The translations under genes were made by a program, and so were the position numbers. 64,000 bases of DNA from Euglena gracilis (Eukaryota > Euglenida > Euglenophyceae > Euglenales). The stretch lies in contig CP154955.1 of the NCBI GenBank assembly GCA_039621445.1, positions 55,185,341 through 55,249,340 of the forward strand. The letters are read 5' to 3'. The notes beneath the pieces were generated by a model. That model saw only the letters and a program-made list of their open reading frames with translations, was not told where the DNA came from and searched no databases. This document shows positions 38,309 to 52,909 of the stretch, in pieces. How positions within the stretch are numbered: position 1 is the stretch's first letter; every line of letters begins with the position of its first letter.

Positions 38309-41300
38309 GTACGGAGAAGCCGTTCACAGGGCGGTCCTCAAGGGACTGGAAAGTTGTTGTTTTTTTAAGACCGGGGACCGCCCCCCCCCTTCGGCCAAAG
38401 GGCCGACCAAGGGGCAGACTGGGGCTTGAACGAGGTCAAAAATAAAAAAGTCAAAAAAGCACATATTTTTGATGATTTGGGTGGATGGGCGATGGTCCAA
38501 GAATGCCAGGAATCAATTTTTCCCCTGTTCTCACCGAAAAATGCCAAATCTCCTTGCCGATTTCCCTGTGACTTACTGCTGCCTTGAGCGTGCCGGGACA
38601 GCGGAGTTTTGTGTTCATTTCCTTGGGGACCGCCCTAGCGGTTCCCACGGACCATTCTCCGAGATCGGTTCCTGTGGGATCCAAGGCAAAATTTGACCGC
38701 AAATGCGGAGAAAATGGTCCAACAAATTTTTTAGTGCTTTTGGGCCCCAGACCACTTTTGCGGTTTTTTTTGCCCCCCCCCCCCCCGCCCTCCATGGGAA
38801 GGGGTTTCGGCCATTCACTCTGAGGAAAACCAGGCTCCTCCTCAATACCGAACAGCGGTGGTGCCTGGTTTCTGGTTGTTGTCCGGGGCCTCCCCAGGAT
38901 GTGGGTCTGGGTGGGAGGATTCCTCAGGCTGGAGGATATTGCATTTTTGGGGCAGTCACCCCATTCGTCCCAGCTGGCTGCGTCCTGTCAGGCGGTTGAC
39001 GTCGCGGGCACAATACCATGACTTGATAATTCCAGTTTGGCCTCGTGGTCCCGCGCCGCGGTGTCAGTAGGCCCGAGTCACCAAATCTCGGCCTCAGGGC
39101 GGGTGGCGGGTGGGTTCTGTGCTGACAGGTACCAGCAGTTTCTTTTGTGCTGGCACCCGCGCTCACAGAAATGCAGCTTACTTTTTGGGGGGGAAACCCC
39201 CACCCCTGCCTGCAGAGAACTGCTCCACAGCTAGCTCCTGCCTGGAAGTCGGCTGGATCCCCCCGCGCTCAATGCGATTTTTCAGGTCTGGAATGCTTGA
39301 TTTTGTCCTCTCATTTAGCGAAAGGAACGGTTCTCATTTTCCCAATACACAGGTCTGGAGGTACTTATTTGTGCCTCGAAGGTTGGTAAACCCTCCCCCC
39401 AAGTAATCCCCCCCCCCAAGTAACACCCCCCAAATAATACCCCCCCATCAGGGTCTGACTTCGGCGACCGAAATAATACCCCCCCCCCCGGTTTCGGGCC
39501 AAAGGTCTGGATATTGACCTGAAAAATGTAGGTAAAAATCACAATTTCTGACAACAAATTACGAAAAAAATCGATTTTTCTGCATCATCTGACCTCTAAG
39601 AAATGGTAAATTTCAGAAGAAAGTACAAAAAAATGACCCCAAAGGAGGGTTTTGGCGCTATTTTGGCTCCTACGGGACTTCGAAAAATTTCGAAATTTTT
39701 GGGGAAATAACACCCCCCAGGGATTCCCTCTGATTCGTGGCAAGAATAATCACGAATAATCACGAATTTCGGATTTTTCGAAAATCACGAATAATCACGA
39801 ATATCACGAATAACCACGAATGAGATTTTTTCCTGGGAATTATTTTTCTTTACAAATGTAGTCATTCAGCATTCGGAACTGTGTTTTATTTGTTCTTTAG
39901 AAAATGTCTTCTTCGGATTCTGACGATGAGGTTGGGGACCGCTTCACTGTTGCGCAACAACACTGGCCGCGAGCGACTTTGCTTTCTGCTTTTGTGATGG
40001 ATCATGTTTCCAGCCAAAAAGGGATTTGTTTGGACAATGGAACGCTCACACAATGATGATGCAGAGGTACAATGTTGTCAACTATGTGTACTATGTGTAA
40101 AATCCAAAAAAAATTGACAAAAAAAGGGCAAAAATGGCCGAAAGTCACCAAAAATTGCCCAAAGTGGCCAAAAATGGGCCAAGGGGGCCATAGTGTGGCC
40201 AACAGCTGCCAAAGGTGGCCAAAAGCGACCAATCAAGGCGAAAAGTGGTTAGAATGCCTAAAAATACCCAAAATGCCCAAAAATGGCCAAAAGTGCCAAC
40301 CATAGTCAAGAAATGGCAAGAATGGCCAAAAACAGTCCAAAATGGCCATATACGCAAACCACCCACCAGCCCCCCCCCCACTATAGGAATCAGAGTCCTC
40401 CCCCGAAACCTTCCAGCCCCTCGCCCCCCAATCTTCGGTCAATTTTCCTCCGACTTGGGGTCCACCCCCCCCCCTTGTCCACACCCTCCCCCCCCCCTGG
40501 TCGGAGACGAACATTGGCCATTTTAGCGACCGCCCCCCCCCAGGTCCTAAAAGCATTGTTCTTCCTGCCAGGCAGGGTGTTGCTTAAGAAAATTTGACCT
40601 TTGCCCTTTTTCCAGCCAGCCCAAATCTTCCAGCTTCTGAGCTGGACCCCCCCCGGGGGGTATTTAAGCAACACCCTGCTGCTAGCGCGGTCCATAAGGG
40701 ACGGGAAGTTTTTTTTTTGTTAGACCGCCCCCCGGCCTAAGGCCGACCAAGGCCGGCGAAGGGCGACCAGGGATTTGAACGGAGTCCAAAATTCAAAAGT
40801 CGAAACACACACTTTTTGATCTTTTGGGTGGATGGACGACAATTCAAGGGTGTCAGAAATCACTTTTTTTCCCGAAGTCGACCCGTTTTTGCCAAAATAT
40901 CGCCACTTTTTTGGTCATTTTTCCCTATGGATTTTTCATTGGATGTGTCGGGACAGGATTTTTTTTTTACTTAAGGACCGCCCTGCTTCCTGCCGGCATC
41001 CCAGCAGTCCATCATTTAGCTGAAAACCGGGCATAATCACGAATAATCACGAATAATCACGAATAATCACGAATAATCGCGAATCAGAAATGGCGGTCCC
41101 CACAACGAATGGGAGGGAAATCCTGCACCCCCTCCCCAAATAACCCCCCCCCCCTCGGGTCAGGACTTCGGGCGAAAAATAATACCCCGGAGGGTATTAT
41201 TTGGGAGGGGGTTTACCACGGCTCTTGGGGCAAACAAGCCTACCCTCTGTCCTCGGTGGCTCCTACAGAAGTCAACACGACCACTCTCCAACGTTGTTCA

Positions 41301-44300
41301 GACCATACCAACCCTGGGGGAGGGGTCACTTTTCACTTTCAAAAACCAGTCAGCCACTTCTCAAAACCCAGTCACGCACTTCCTCTCCCCCCCGCAGAGT
41401 CAGCCATTTTGGCCACTCAGCCAAAAATGGCCTAAAACAAGTGGATTTTGACCACAATTTCAAAAAGAAATGATGGCGCCGGATGCCACTTTTGGCCTTT
41501 TCTGGCTGACCCCCAGGGGTCTCTGCCAAAAAGACCAGTCACTCAACCCCCTTGGACGTAGGGTCGGACACACTAAACAATGATATAATCCGGATGCAAA
41601 AAGGAAAGGGCCTGACTATGTTGATGTTTGATTGGGAAAATGGTTGTCATGTTAGATTTTGCACAAATCACCGCTAACGTGCTCCGAGGGGCGCTGCCAG
41701 CACGTCGGGTTCGAGGACCTCCGCACCAAGTCGCGGCAGCTGCTGCTGTTCCTGTCCCTGGCCGCCAGGGCGGAATGGGAAGCCCGGGCACCCCACGGTG
41801 GTGGTGGGGGCCCGATCCAGGTCGGACCCAGGGTTCAATATAAGGAGGGTGTGCGGGTTAGAGGGGGGTGGCCCTCCTGGACTGGAAGGGGGGTCTGGAC
41901 TGACCCGGGGGGGGGTACCCAACCCCATAAAGAAGGTCATATGTTTCCTTCCGGCACTTGAGCCGGAAATTTTGGGCATTGTTGGCAAAATGAATTGCCA
42001 AAAAATTGCCCAAAATGTCACTTTGGGGCGACTTTGGGGCAACATTATTTGGCAAAGCGCCGGGCCGAACTTCGGCGCCACTGTGCCCTCCCAGCTGGAC
42101 GGAGAGGGGGGGTCCACCCCCCCACCTGCCCTCATATCGAACCCCCCCCCCGCGCGAGGCCTTCCCATACTGCCCTGTCGTCGGACCTCGGGCAGGCCAT
42201 CCGCTTCCTGACGTTGCGGTTGGACTGGACCTCGGAGGCCACCTGTACCTTCCAGTCCCTGTTTGGTGTGTCCCTGAATGCACGCCTGGGTAAATGGCTG
42301 GGTAAATCCACCAGTTACCAGTTGTCACAGGGGGGGGGGAGGACTCCCTGTGCACTGCAGCTGTTTCTTTGGTGTCTTTTATCCCTTCTTTGGCCTGGCG
42401 CTGTTTTTCGCCTCTGGCCTTTTTTTGTCAGTGAACGTGGAGGTGGCCGGAGCCTGGCGGGACTTCCCTTGTTTACTGCGCCGGCCACCAAGCGCCTAAC
42501 AGGCACATACTTTAGTTAGGGGGGGGTCTCCTTCCTTTAGTTTGCGGGGACCCCCCAAACTAAAAAAATTGGCAACAGTCCTCCCCCCCCACCAGGAGGC
42601 CATAAGCCAACAAAGCTCAGTTACGGCACACACCCTTGCACAAGTCTATTTTTGACCCATAACGTACCATGAATGATGCCTGGGGGGGCAGGTTTTCTGC
42701 AGTGCTGAGCTCTTCACCTTGATGCACCGAGCTGACATGTGTTTTAGGCACGTGTTTGCCATCGGCTGGGTGGCTCAGCTGGCACGACTGGCCTAAAACA
42801 GCCAAACGGGCTGTATGTGGGGCACACCCGCAGCTGGCCATAGCAGGGGCTTTATTTTAGGTCGCAGTGATTTCTTTTGATTCCCCACCATTTGGAGATA
42901 TTTTAAAAGTTTTCGGTTTCTTGACCCCCAAAAAATGGCACAAAAAAGAAACCGACTACGTCAAACCTGGTCAAGCGTTCACTATTTGGAGTCAGACTGC
43001 CGCACAAATTGCCATATCTCGGGCCAGCCTGGGGAAATCAAAAAAAAGTTGAGTGTTCCAAGGGCTTCAATTTAGGTCGCTGGACGTTTCCTTTCATTTT
43101 GCTTCGTTTCTGAAATATTTTTGTGCCATCCACAAGACCCCCCCCCCCAGAAACGCCGATGTTTGGACCCCCAGAACAACCCAAAATAACCCAAAAGAAG
43201 GGGGCAAGGTCACATAAAAAAATGGCCATAACTCGGGCTACACGTGGAGTTGAGGAAAAAGTCAAGCAAGGCTGTATAGGCATTCCAAGGGCTTCATTTT
43301 TGGCCAGACATTTCCTTTCGTTTTGCTTCATTTCCGAGATACCAAAATTTTTACCTAATACCTACTTTTTTTGGCCAAAAAAGCAGCCCGAAACTCGAAA
43401 GGCGAAAGTTCCCAAAATGTCCAACTTGGGCGACAAAAACAGGCCAGAACACAGGCCAGGAGTGTCCGTGGCCACTGCACCGCAACGCACCTACACCGCA
43501 CCGCACCACACCACACCACACCACACCACACCACACCACACCACACCACACCACACCACACCACACCACACCACACCACACCACACCACACCACACCCAC
43601 ACCACACCTGCATGCCACACCCACACAACACCACACCATGCCACATGCAACGCCACCCCACGCCATGCAAAAAAGTTTAATTGATTTCCTCTCCTCCCTG
43701 CCGCCCGCAGGCATCTGGGTGGCCACCGCCTCCTTCTTCTGGACAGCGTGCATCGCAGTATACGTCTACCTCGTGGTGAAGAACCCGAACCGCCTCTTCC
43801 CCGCCTGGGGCTATCGCCACAGGGACCGCCTCTGTGCGGTGGTCCCGTCCCAGCCTTCCTGCCATTTCTCATCTTGTTTTGTACTGATTTATGAACAAAC
43901 AATCAGGGATAGGAAAGTTTTTTTTATTATTTTCTTAAGGACCGCCCACCTTTCGGCCAAAGGTTTCACCAAGGGCCGACCAAGGGCCGACCAAGGGCCG
44001 GACTGGGACTTGAACAGGGTCCAAAATTAAAGGTCCGAAAAAAAAACATTTTTTGATTATTTGGGTGGATGGGCGATGGTCCAAGGATGCCAAGAATCAG
44101 TTTTTTTCCCTGATGTCGACCTGTTGTCGCCAAAGAATGCCAAATTTCTTTGCCCATTTTCCTGTCTATTTTCATTGAGTGTGCTGGGAGAGCGGAGTTT
44201 TTTTTTTAATTGCTTACCTACCCCCCCCCCCCCCGGGAAACTGTCATGCCCGAGAACCTGTCAGGGTCCCGCCCGGGAAACTGTCAGGGTCCCCGGTACT

Positions 44301-47300
44301 GGCCAACCTGTCAGTATAGGAAGTTGTCAGGGTCCCCGGTACTGGCCAACCTGTCAGGTGACAGTTTCCCGGGGGGGGGGTAAGGACCGCCCTGCAAACA
44401 ATCCAAAAAAATGAAGATGTATGTACCTCCCCCCTTGTCCAACTACTGGGCTTGTCTAACGACCCCCCCCGGTCAGAGACGATCTTTTTGTATACGATGT
44501 TGGTTCAGCACTGCAAAAGAAATTGTGTGATTTTATTTTCGGTTTAGTTGCATTTGCATATTCCAGTGATGCTTTTTGTTTGCAATTTTGTTTGGGATTA
44601 CCACCCTAAAATGGCTGAAAATGCCAAAACGGCACAAAATAAGGCCAAAAGTTCCTCAAAATAGTTACAAATCACCCCAAAATGACTGAAATTTATGGAA
44701 GCGTGAGATTATTCCAAACAGCTGAGATTTGATTCCAGTTGGCCAAAAATGGCCAAAAATAGGCAAAAATGGCCTAAAAATGGCCAAAAATGGCCAAAAG
44801 TGGGCAAAAATGGCCTGAAATTGGGCAAAAAGTGGCCCAAAATTGCCAAAAGTTGCCCAAAACGGCCAGAAGTGGCCAAAAAATGGCTAAAGAAACCCAA
44901 AATGGCCAACAGTGGCCAAGAATGGCTAAATGAAACCAAACGTGGCAAAAAAATGGCTAAAGGTGACCCAAAAAATCCCAAGGGTGGCCAAAAAATGGCC
45001 AAAAGTGGCCAAAAATGGCAGAAGTCGTCAAAAATGCCGAAAATAGCCCAAAGTTGTTTAAAATGACCCCCATATGTGGCCAATTTATTTGCCGGCCTGG
45101 GGCCCACCCCCCTTGTCTAACGACCACCCCCCTGGTCGGAGACGAACATTGGCCAATTTAGCGACTGCCCCCCCCCCCCCGGTCGGAGACGAACATTAGT
45201 GGTCGTTGGACAAGGGGGGGGGGAGGTATAGATACACACACAAATGAACATATATGTACATAATGCACATATGTGTACACATAAACCCACACATATACAT
45301 GTATGGCAGTCACATTATAGGCCAACTGCCCTGCAGGGGAACCGCACCGGAATCGGACAACTGTTGTCAGATTCGGGGAGAATGTGTCGTTGTTTTAAGG
45401 AATAGGGTTGGGTTTAGGATCGGCGCGCCAAAAATTGGCCATAATTAGGGAGAACGATTGGCTGGAAGTTAGGTCCCCCTTTGGGAAGGGTTTTAGGTTG
45501 CGCTTTGGCCCAAAGTTCGCTTGAATGCAGCCTAAATTCGGCCTAATTTGGCCCAGACTGCAGCCTACCTTCTGCCTGTAATCCTAAAAACAGGAGCCCT
45601 CCAGGGGGGGTCTGACCATACCCCAAACCCCCCCAAATAACCTGGCGGGGTCCTTGCTCCTGGCAGTGGCCGAATAACTTGGCGGGGGGGAGGGGCAAAA
45701 AAGGTGGTTCCAGTAACTTGGCTCCCCCCTTTTAGGCAAAATTCCTGAAAACAGGGCCCAAATAACCTGGCGGGGGGGGCAGGGCCAAAAGTTGGTTTCA
45801 ATAACCTGGCACCACACCACGCCAGCTTATTTGGCGGGGGTTTAACCCTATCCCGAAAATCACCCCACCCCAACTTTCCCAAAAGGTGGTACCCGCGTTA
45901 TTCTAGCGGAACCCCCCAGACAACCCATAGCCCCCCCCCCGGGCCCCTGTGACACACATATACATATGTGTATACAGACACACACAGATATGTTCACATA
46001 ACACATGCGTTGTTATTATTCTTATTATTGTGTATTTTGGATCGTTGAAGGGCACACACAATTTTCGAGCATAAATGCACCAGTGGTTTTTTTAGCGAGC
46101 GCCAGAGCATACAGAATGGGGGTTGCATTGGTTTATTGGGTTGCATTGTTCTATTCTTCTCAATTCTTTTTGTGCTTGCTATGGGCATTACCATGATGCA
46201 CACAGATTGCCCCGAGTTCCCCAACCCTTCAATAAATACCCCCCATATGATTTTGCACTGCCCTAAAGCTTTGCATGCCAAATAACATTTTAGCGGGAAG
46301 ACCAAAACAGACCTGTCCAAGTAATCCCCCCATTCACAAGAAAGAACGTGAAAGCTGTTCACTTTTTGGAAATCTGGAGGCGGTAAGTGCAAGAAATACT
46401 CCAAATTGCCACTCTGTTTTGCTGTTAGATGAATAGAAGCGTTAAACCTCAGTAAAAGCTGCATTTTGACACCATATTGCTGAGAGGAAACGCGATAAAA
46501 CCAATCCATCCATGGTTTTAGGCATACCCAAGTATTTTTACGGGGGGTCGGGGTGTCAGCGAATTTCCTTTTGTATAACCAGGAAACCAACTGGCGCCTG
46601 CAGCTGGCTGAAGAAGGCTTATAGCATCCGGATCTACCCGGAACGCGGGTCTAGGGTGTGAAATACGTGCAGCCGGAAGATTTGGAGCCGGCCATCCGGA
46701 TAAATCGGGTGGATGTCACTGGGGTCAGCGGGGTCCCGGGTATGGCCAAAAGGTCCATCCACTAGCTTTGCAGGGGGCAAAGTATATTGGGTGGTCTATT
46801 CATTTTGACCAGGTTTGGCCCCTATCCCCCCCATCCCTGGGGGTCCTCCCTCTCTCGGCCACACTCAGCCGCTCCCTGCTGCTGGCTATTCCACATCATC
46901 TGTTGGGGCTACCCGACCACCTCGCTGGTTGCTGGTGACAAACTCACCCTCATAGATGCATGCTGTCGATGACGTATGTGTGACGTATGCCTGTGTGTGG
47001 ATGGGTGGGTGGGCGCTGGTGTCCATGCATGTGTCTGTGGGCGTGTGCGAAAGTCATCTGTTGAATCGGTCAGCCTGGTCACTTTTTGTTCCCAAGTCGC
47101 ACCTTCTGGGATGTCCTTGCTCAAACATGATACAGGCCCACACAATCAGCTCACCGTCCCCCAGTGCTTGAAGTCAGTTCAGAAAATTGTTCAACACAGC
47201 TGCCCCAAGGTTTGGATTTGGGTAAATGGGTAAATTCCAAATTTGATCCGATTCTTTGTGGAATTTTCTAGATGACAGGTTTGTAAAAAATTTTGATCGG

Positions 47301-50300
47301 AATTTTTCTGGACCGTTCTCAGTTGCATTTTCAGTCTGGTACTCTGATATTGGACGGAGGAGAACAGCATCCCCCGGCTCCCGTCTTTGTCCTGGTGGTA
47401 CTGATTGTGATACAGGGCTGCAGCCGTGCAACCATCTACACTGCACCCAGATTCTGAATTGGCTGCAAACAACAAATGCAGACGTCCCCGACGTCCGGGG
47501 CTAGGAATTGACCCAGGGGTCTGATTCTGCCAATATTTTCATTGAGCAAGGTTCCATTGTTGGCACTTTTTCTGGGAGAGATTTGATTTTCATCAATGGC
47601 AAGGGGATACAGAACTCTGACCTTTATTTTTTTCAAATGAAGGTGAAAATTGTAACCATCAGCCGTTAAAATGGGTGATTTTTTTTCAGAAATGGCTGCT
47701 CGAATTTTTGAGGGTTTATGTCCACAAATTCCTCCAATTTCCAATTTTCAAGAGTCGTACACCAGGGGGTATATTTTGGATATTTTGGGATATTCGGAGC
47801 ACATATTTTGTGCACATTTCGCGTGTTTTAATGTGTATTTCAAATTTTTTTGACCAAAAAGCATGTTTCGCACATTTTGTGCATATTTAGCGCATATTCC
47901 GAAGGTTTTCAGGATTTTCCTGCTGTACATTTTACCCTTTCCCACATATTTTCTGCCATATTATCAGCTCATTGGGGCCATTTTGAATTTTTTCCAACCA
48001 TTTTAGGCCATTTCCTATCATTTCAGGGGCCATTTCGGTTGGTTTTTTTTTGCAGATTTTGGGCCATTTTTGGGCCATTCTGAGCGTGTACCATTTTTGG
48101 GTCATTTTTGGACCAATGTTGGCCACGGGTCAAAATGGCATCTGTGGCAGAGTCTGAAGGGTTGACTCCTGCCGGCCGGCTGCTTTTTAGAAGCAGGGGG
48201 AGGTGGGTGGGGTGGGTCCCCCCACCCTGGGGGGGGGCAGACTTTGACGGGCGGACATTGTGCTCGGCACGAGTTCCCTCCGTCTCCCCCCCCCTACCCC
48301 TCCCCCTCTCCCTTCCGTCGGGACCGCCCCTGCGGCCCTGCCATCGACCCTACCATCACCCGGGGCAGTGATGTCCCCTGGTGCTTCCTGGACCCCCGCT
48401 CCAACGTGGCGTGGCGGGTGATGGGCTACGCCCGGGGCCGGGCGAGAAGGGGGGAAATGGGCCTGCCGGCGTTGGGCGTCGGACGGCCGAGGGCCCAAGC
48501 CGTCCGACGGGGGCAGGTCGCCCGCATTTGCAAAAGGAAGCCCATCCAGAGGCCTTCGCACCCTCATTTGATTGGCCATGGGGCCTTGGGGCCCCATTGT
48601 TCTCCATTCAGAACCCATAAAAAGAATTTCTTCTCAAGTGGACAATAGCCCGAAGTTTTGTACAAAAATTTTTGTCTGACAGTTTTGATTTTTTTCATTT
48701 GCTGCATCTGTTGTAAGGGTCATTTTTGACCTGTTTTTTTGGGCCCGGGAGGGGTAGTGCCTGCCTACCCAGGCATTCCGAAACCCCCCCCCTAAAGTTG
48801 GTGAAATTCAGCCTGCTCCCATGCATAACATTTTGTACCAACCCTCGGGGGAGAGGGGCCACTCCACTCGTCGAAAAACCAGTCAGTACTTTTTTTTTGG
48901 TAAACCAGTCAGTCATCCCCCCCTCCCCAGGGGGGGGTCGGCCACTCAGGAAAACCAGCTACTGTCCAGTCACCTTGGGCCATTTTAGGCCAAAAAAATA
49001 TCTCCGGCGCCAAAGGCGCCGCGGTCACTCATTTTTTGCCCACCCCTGGCTGACCGACCCCCCCCTCGGGGGAGGGGGTCCAGGCCAAAGACCAGTCAGT
49101 CACCCCGGGGGGGGGGGGTCGGCCAGTGCTTAAGCAATTGACTGCTCCCATGTCAAAGTTCCGCGAGAATGTCAAAAATGCAGAGCACTTCTTTTTGGAT
49201 TTTGAGCTGATGTGGCCGTCACTCAAAGGCATCCAAATGCCGTTAGATGCAGTCCCTGGTGGTGCATGCCTATCAGGTTTGTCATGTAAGTGGTGACTCC
49301 CGCTTTCTGAAATGGTTTTAAATCCCGCCATTCAACTGCAAAGCTGCAAGAGTTTTTTTTTTCATGTGCACCTTCCCCAATTCTCTCAATGGTTGCGGAA
49401 ATGTGGAGTTGGATATTTTTATATGTGAGGACCACAGCCCCTCTTGCGTTCCGGTTGGGAAGATCTTTTGGGGGGGTAATATGGTCTTTTGCTGCAACCC
49501 AGAATTGCAATGTCAAAATAGTTTGTTTTAAATAAAAGCATGAAACGAATGCATAACAAATGCATAATTTTTAATAAAGAAACCACAACAATAAAATAAA
49601 AAAAACACACAACACATGACAATAAAAAAAAATAGCTCCCAAATAGGCACGAAATTTCAGACAAAATATGCACCGCTTCCCCAAGGCGGGCAAGGTACTA
49701 CATCACCACTGTTAGAACCCCTTTTCGAACATGTGATCTGGCAACCAATCAGAGCTTTCGGCCAAAGAAAAAACCTGCCTTCCGCCATGATTTTTGAGGT
49801 TCCGCCATGGGATTTTGCTTTTTTTCGGTTGCCCAGCCCGGCCTCGCCCGGCCCCAGCGCCGCGCTCCCGCTTGTGGGCTGCTGGCTGGTGACGGCGGTG
49901 ATGTACGTGCTGGCCAGCTGGCACGTCACGCAGGGCGCCCACTTCATCCCCCACACCGCGGACCGCAACTCCCCCCACGAGGTGTGCCCCGTGGTGTCTG
50001 GGGGGTTCCCAGGGACGGGTCATGTTTTTCTTGGAATCGCCCCTTGAGGGCCGCCCTTAGGGCCGGGCACCGTGTGTAAATTGGTCATAATTGGAATTTC
50101 ATCTTATTCGTCTTTTTGGGTTTTGCTCTGTCAGCCCGGGGGGGGGGGACTTGTTTTGGGTTTTGGGGGTCAACTTTTGGTGGGGGGTTAGGTGACAAAC
50201 AGGATCCGAACAGGGGTGTTCATTGGCGGGCAAATTCTCAGGTATCAAAACTTGGTGAACACAAATCCACACAGGGGACAAAAAACTGACTTTTGGCATC

Positions 50301-52828
50301 CTTGCAAGGTTGCCCAAAACATCGAGAAATGCGATTTTCGATTTGCTTTGTTTTTTTTGCCCTCAAACAGAAAGAAAATTTTCGGTGTTTTTTTGAAAAC
50401 TGAAGAAATGATGATTTCTTTGATGTCTAGGTTTTGAGCAACGGACCCAAAGATAGGATGGGGGTTTTAAGTGTTTGCTGGACACAAAAGGGGGGGTCAA
50501 AAAATGCTGGACAGGGAAAAGCAGGTCCATTGAGCACTCTCAATGAAAGTTCCTCCCCTGCCTCGCCTGCCGCACAGCTGGAGATGCGGGAGCTCCAGAC
50601 GAAGTTCAAGCTGATCCCGTGCGCGTTCCTGCTGCTGCGGGTGTGGGACGCGGCGTACCACACGTACACCGCGCTGTTCCACAGCGTGCAGCCCCTCGCT
50701 GGGTGGTACCTCCAGGTGATGGTGTTCGGCGGCCGCCCGGCACCTCTCATGCCCCCACCCCCAACGGGTTTTTTTTGCATTTGCCTCTAAGTTGCACGCT
50801 CGTCCGGTGGCATAAACCCCCTCAAATGACCTGTTGGAGCTTGCATATCCCGAATATGCTCAGCAAGGTTGCTGTCTAGACTGCAAGTCCAGTCTCACAG
50901 CAATTGAGGCTTCTTGCCCCCCCCAAAATACCTCTTTTTTCAACACATCCATCATTTCTGAACATCTTTTTCTTTGGGTTGTTGGTGCTTGTAAAACACA
51001 CCACAAGTGCGCAGCTCAAGGAAAAAGAGCAGAGAAATACGGTGTGGAAAGGGTGAAAAATTCCACAGATTTGATTTGAGACGAGCATTTCGTTGTTTCA
51101 TTTTGCTGGGCATCATCCAAGAAAATATCCATAAAAGCGAACAATGACATCAATGACCTCTCCCCTATTTGTCCCCCACCATGTTGGCATGATTGGCACC
51201 AATGCCTCTTTGCAAGCACCTGACAAATTGCACCTGTGCCATACAAATAGGTCCCCAGTGACCTTCAAGTTTTGCACACCATTATTCAATCTGTAGTTTA
51301 TAGTTTTTTCCCTAATCGGTCATACAAACAATGTAGTCCAAGCATGGACTGATGAGTTGATATTTGAAAATGTCCTCAAGTCGATATCCCACGGTGTATA
51401 CTGACCATAATTTCAGGTAATTTCAAAGAAATTCAGGTTCCACCGTAATTTCTCTCTTGGGAGTTTGAGCTCACATGGTTATTGTCCACACTAAATTGCC
51501 GCCCCCCAGGCACAATCCCCCGAAGCAAATACCTCCCGCTTGGTCCCCCCCCCCTTCTTCCATGCAAACTTGGCCCCCCCTGAAGTTGGCCTCTGGCGAT
51601 CTTGGTCCCGTTTTTTTTATAGGTTTTTTCTCCTGTTTTGCACATGCCCCGCAGAAACTCTTAACATGCAAATTTGGCCTCCCAAGGTTGGCCCTGGCCT
51701 CGCCTTCAAATATTGCCTGGGCGAAGCGCCTGGGGGGGGTGTTGTTCAAATACATTTTTCTGGGAGACCTTAAAACCTCTTTGAATCTAAAAATACATTT
51801 CAATAAGCAGCGAGCGTAAAATAACGAATGGAACATGTACAAGTTGCATTTACCCCCCCCCAAACGTTCTACACTAACAAAACGAACACTCCTTTTTCTC
51901 TGGAGTGGCTTTCTCCAACCACTGACCTGCTTTCGTTTCCCTATTCGGCCCAGATTTTGCGTGTATTGGTACCTGAAGCAAATATCAACATGCATTCAAT
52001 GTAATTCACAGCAAATTTGACAGCCACAAAATTCTGCATCCAGCAAATGCCATCCTGTGAAGTTTGTGTGTCCTCAAAGAACAACCGTGAAGGAAAACAA
52101 TATTAGAGAGGTCGCCATAGTTTCATTCAGGGACACGGGCCTTAACCCCCGTCTCCAGATAACCTGGTGGGGCTCTTGCCCCTGACCACGCATGAATAAC
52201 CCAGCAACCTGCCCCTTGTGCTGGTTCGGACGTTTCCCCTGGAAGAACGCCCTGCACACAGCAATTCAAATGCATCTGAAGAGGTAATCATGTTGCCGAC
52301 AACACAACAGGCTTAAAATGCAACGCTGGGATACCTTGCCATGTTCAAAATCTGGATACCACAAATCACACGTTTTTAGTGTGAGCAAGTCCATCATCTG
52401 GAAATTCTGAAGGGGTTTGGAGACAGTTGGCATTTTTAAGTGCATACACCACTTATTTCTTTTCCAGTGTTTATTTTTTTTGCTTTCATTTGCTTTGTGT
52501 TGCACACACCAGATGACATGTCATTCGAGAAGTGCCAATCACCCCCAAAACGTATGTTTGGAAATGATTGATCGTCCGATTGATTGGGTTGTTTGATGTT
52601 TGAAATCGCCTTGGGACACTTCTTCAAGTGAGTGAATAATTATGTACCATTGTGTTGTCGAAATAGGGTACCGGTAATTTTGGCATGTATTTTTTGAATA
52701 ATGCAGAATCTATTTTATTTTGCATTTTTGCATTTTTTCTATAATTAATTTGGATTTCAAAGAACACAGTTTTTCGGGATCTGCAATCACCTCCGGATTG
52801 TGATCAAAGGCAAATATAATAATGTCTT

Positions 52829-52909
<81 letters not shown>

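Larger units (their letters stand above)
39389..41213. mobile_element. TA-flanked element with poly-C-capped inverted ends
   Basis: The left end AACCCTCCCCCCAAGTAAT and the right end (inverted AACCCCCTCCCAAATAAT) are flanked by TA on both sides. It contains AATAATCACGAA minisatellite blocks (39740-39830 and 41035-41085), a GGCCAAAA degenerate repeat (40120-40360) and an inserted hAT-like element. The first 320 bases recur at 53300-53665. Confidence 0.55.
38638..41700 (+). other. Rest of intron D1-D2: nested transposons
   Basis: Filled largely by the TA-flanked element 39389-41213, which itself contains a family hAT-like element with a second one nested inside. No exon is supported. Confidence 0.65.

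Noticed and set aside
43490-43620. Thr/Pro/His-rich and Cys/Gly/Val-rich frames
   Set aside because: Produced by the CACAC microsatellite.
44709-45107. 132-residue Phe/Leu-rich minus frame resembling a membrane protein
   Set aside because: It is the complement of the TGGCCAAAA tandem repeat. The apparent hydrophobicity is a composition effect.
45994-46590. 198-residue minus-strand open frame as a gene
   Set aside because: No domain, no splice or start context, and it lies inside the D4-D5 intron. It cannot be excluded, but nothing supports it.
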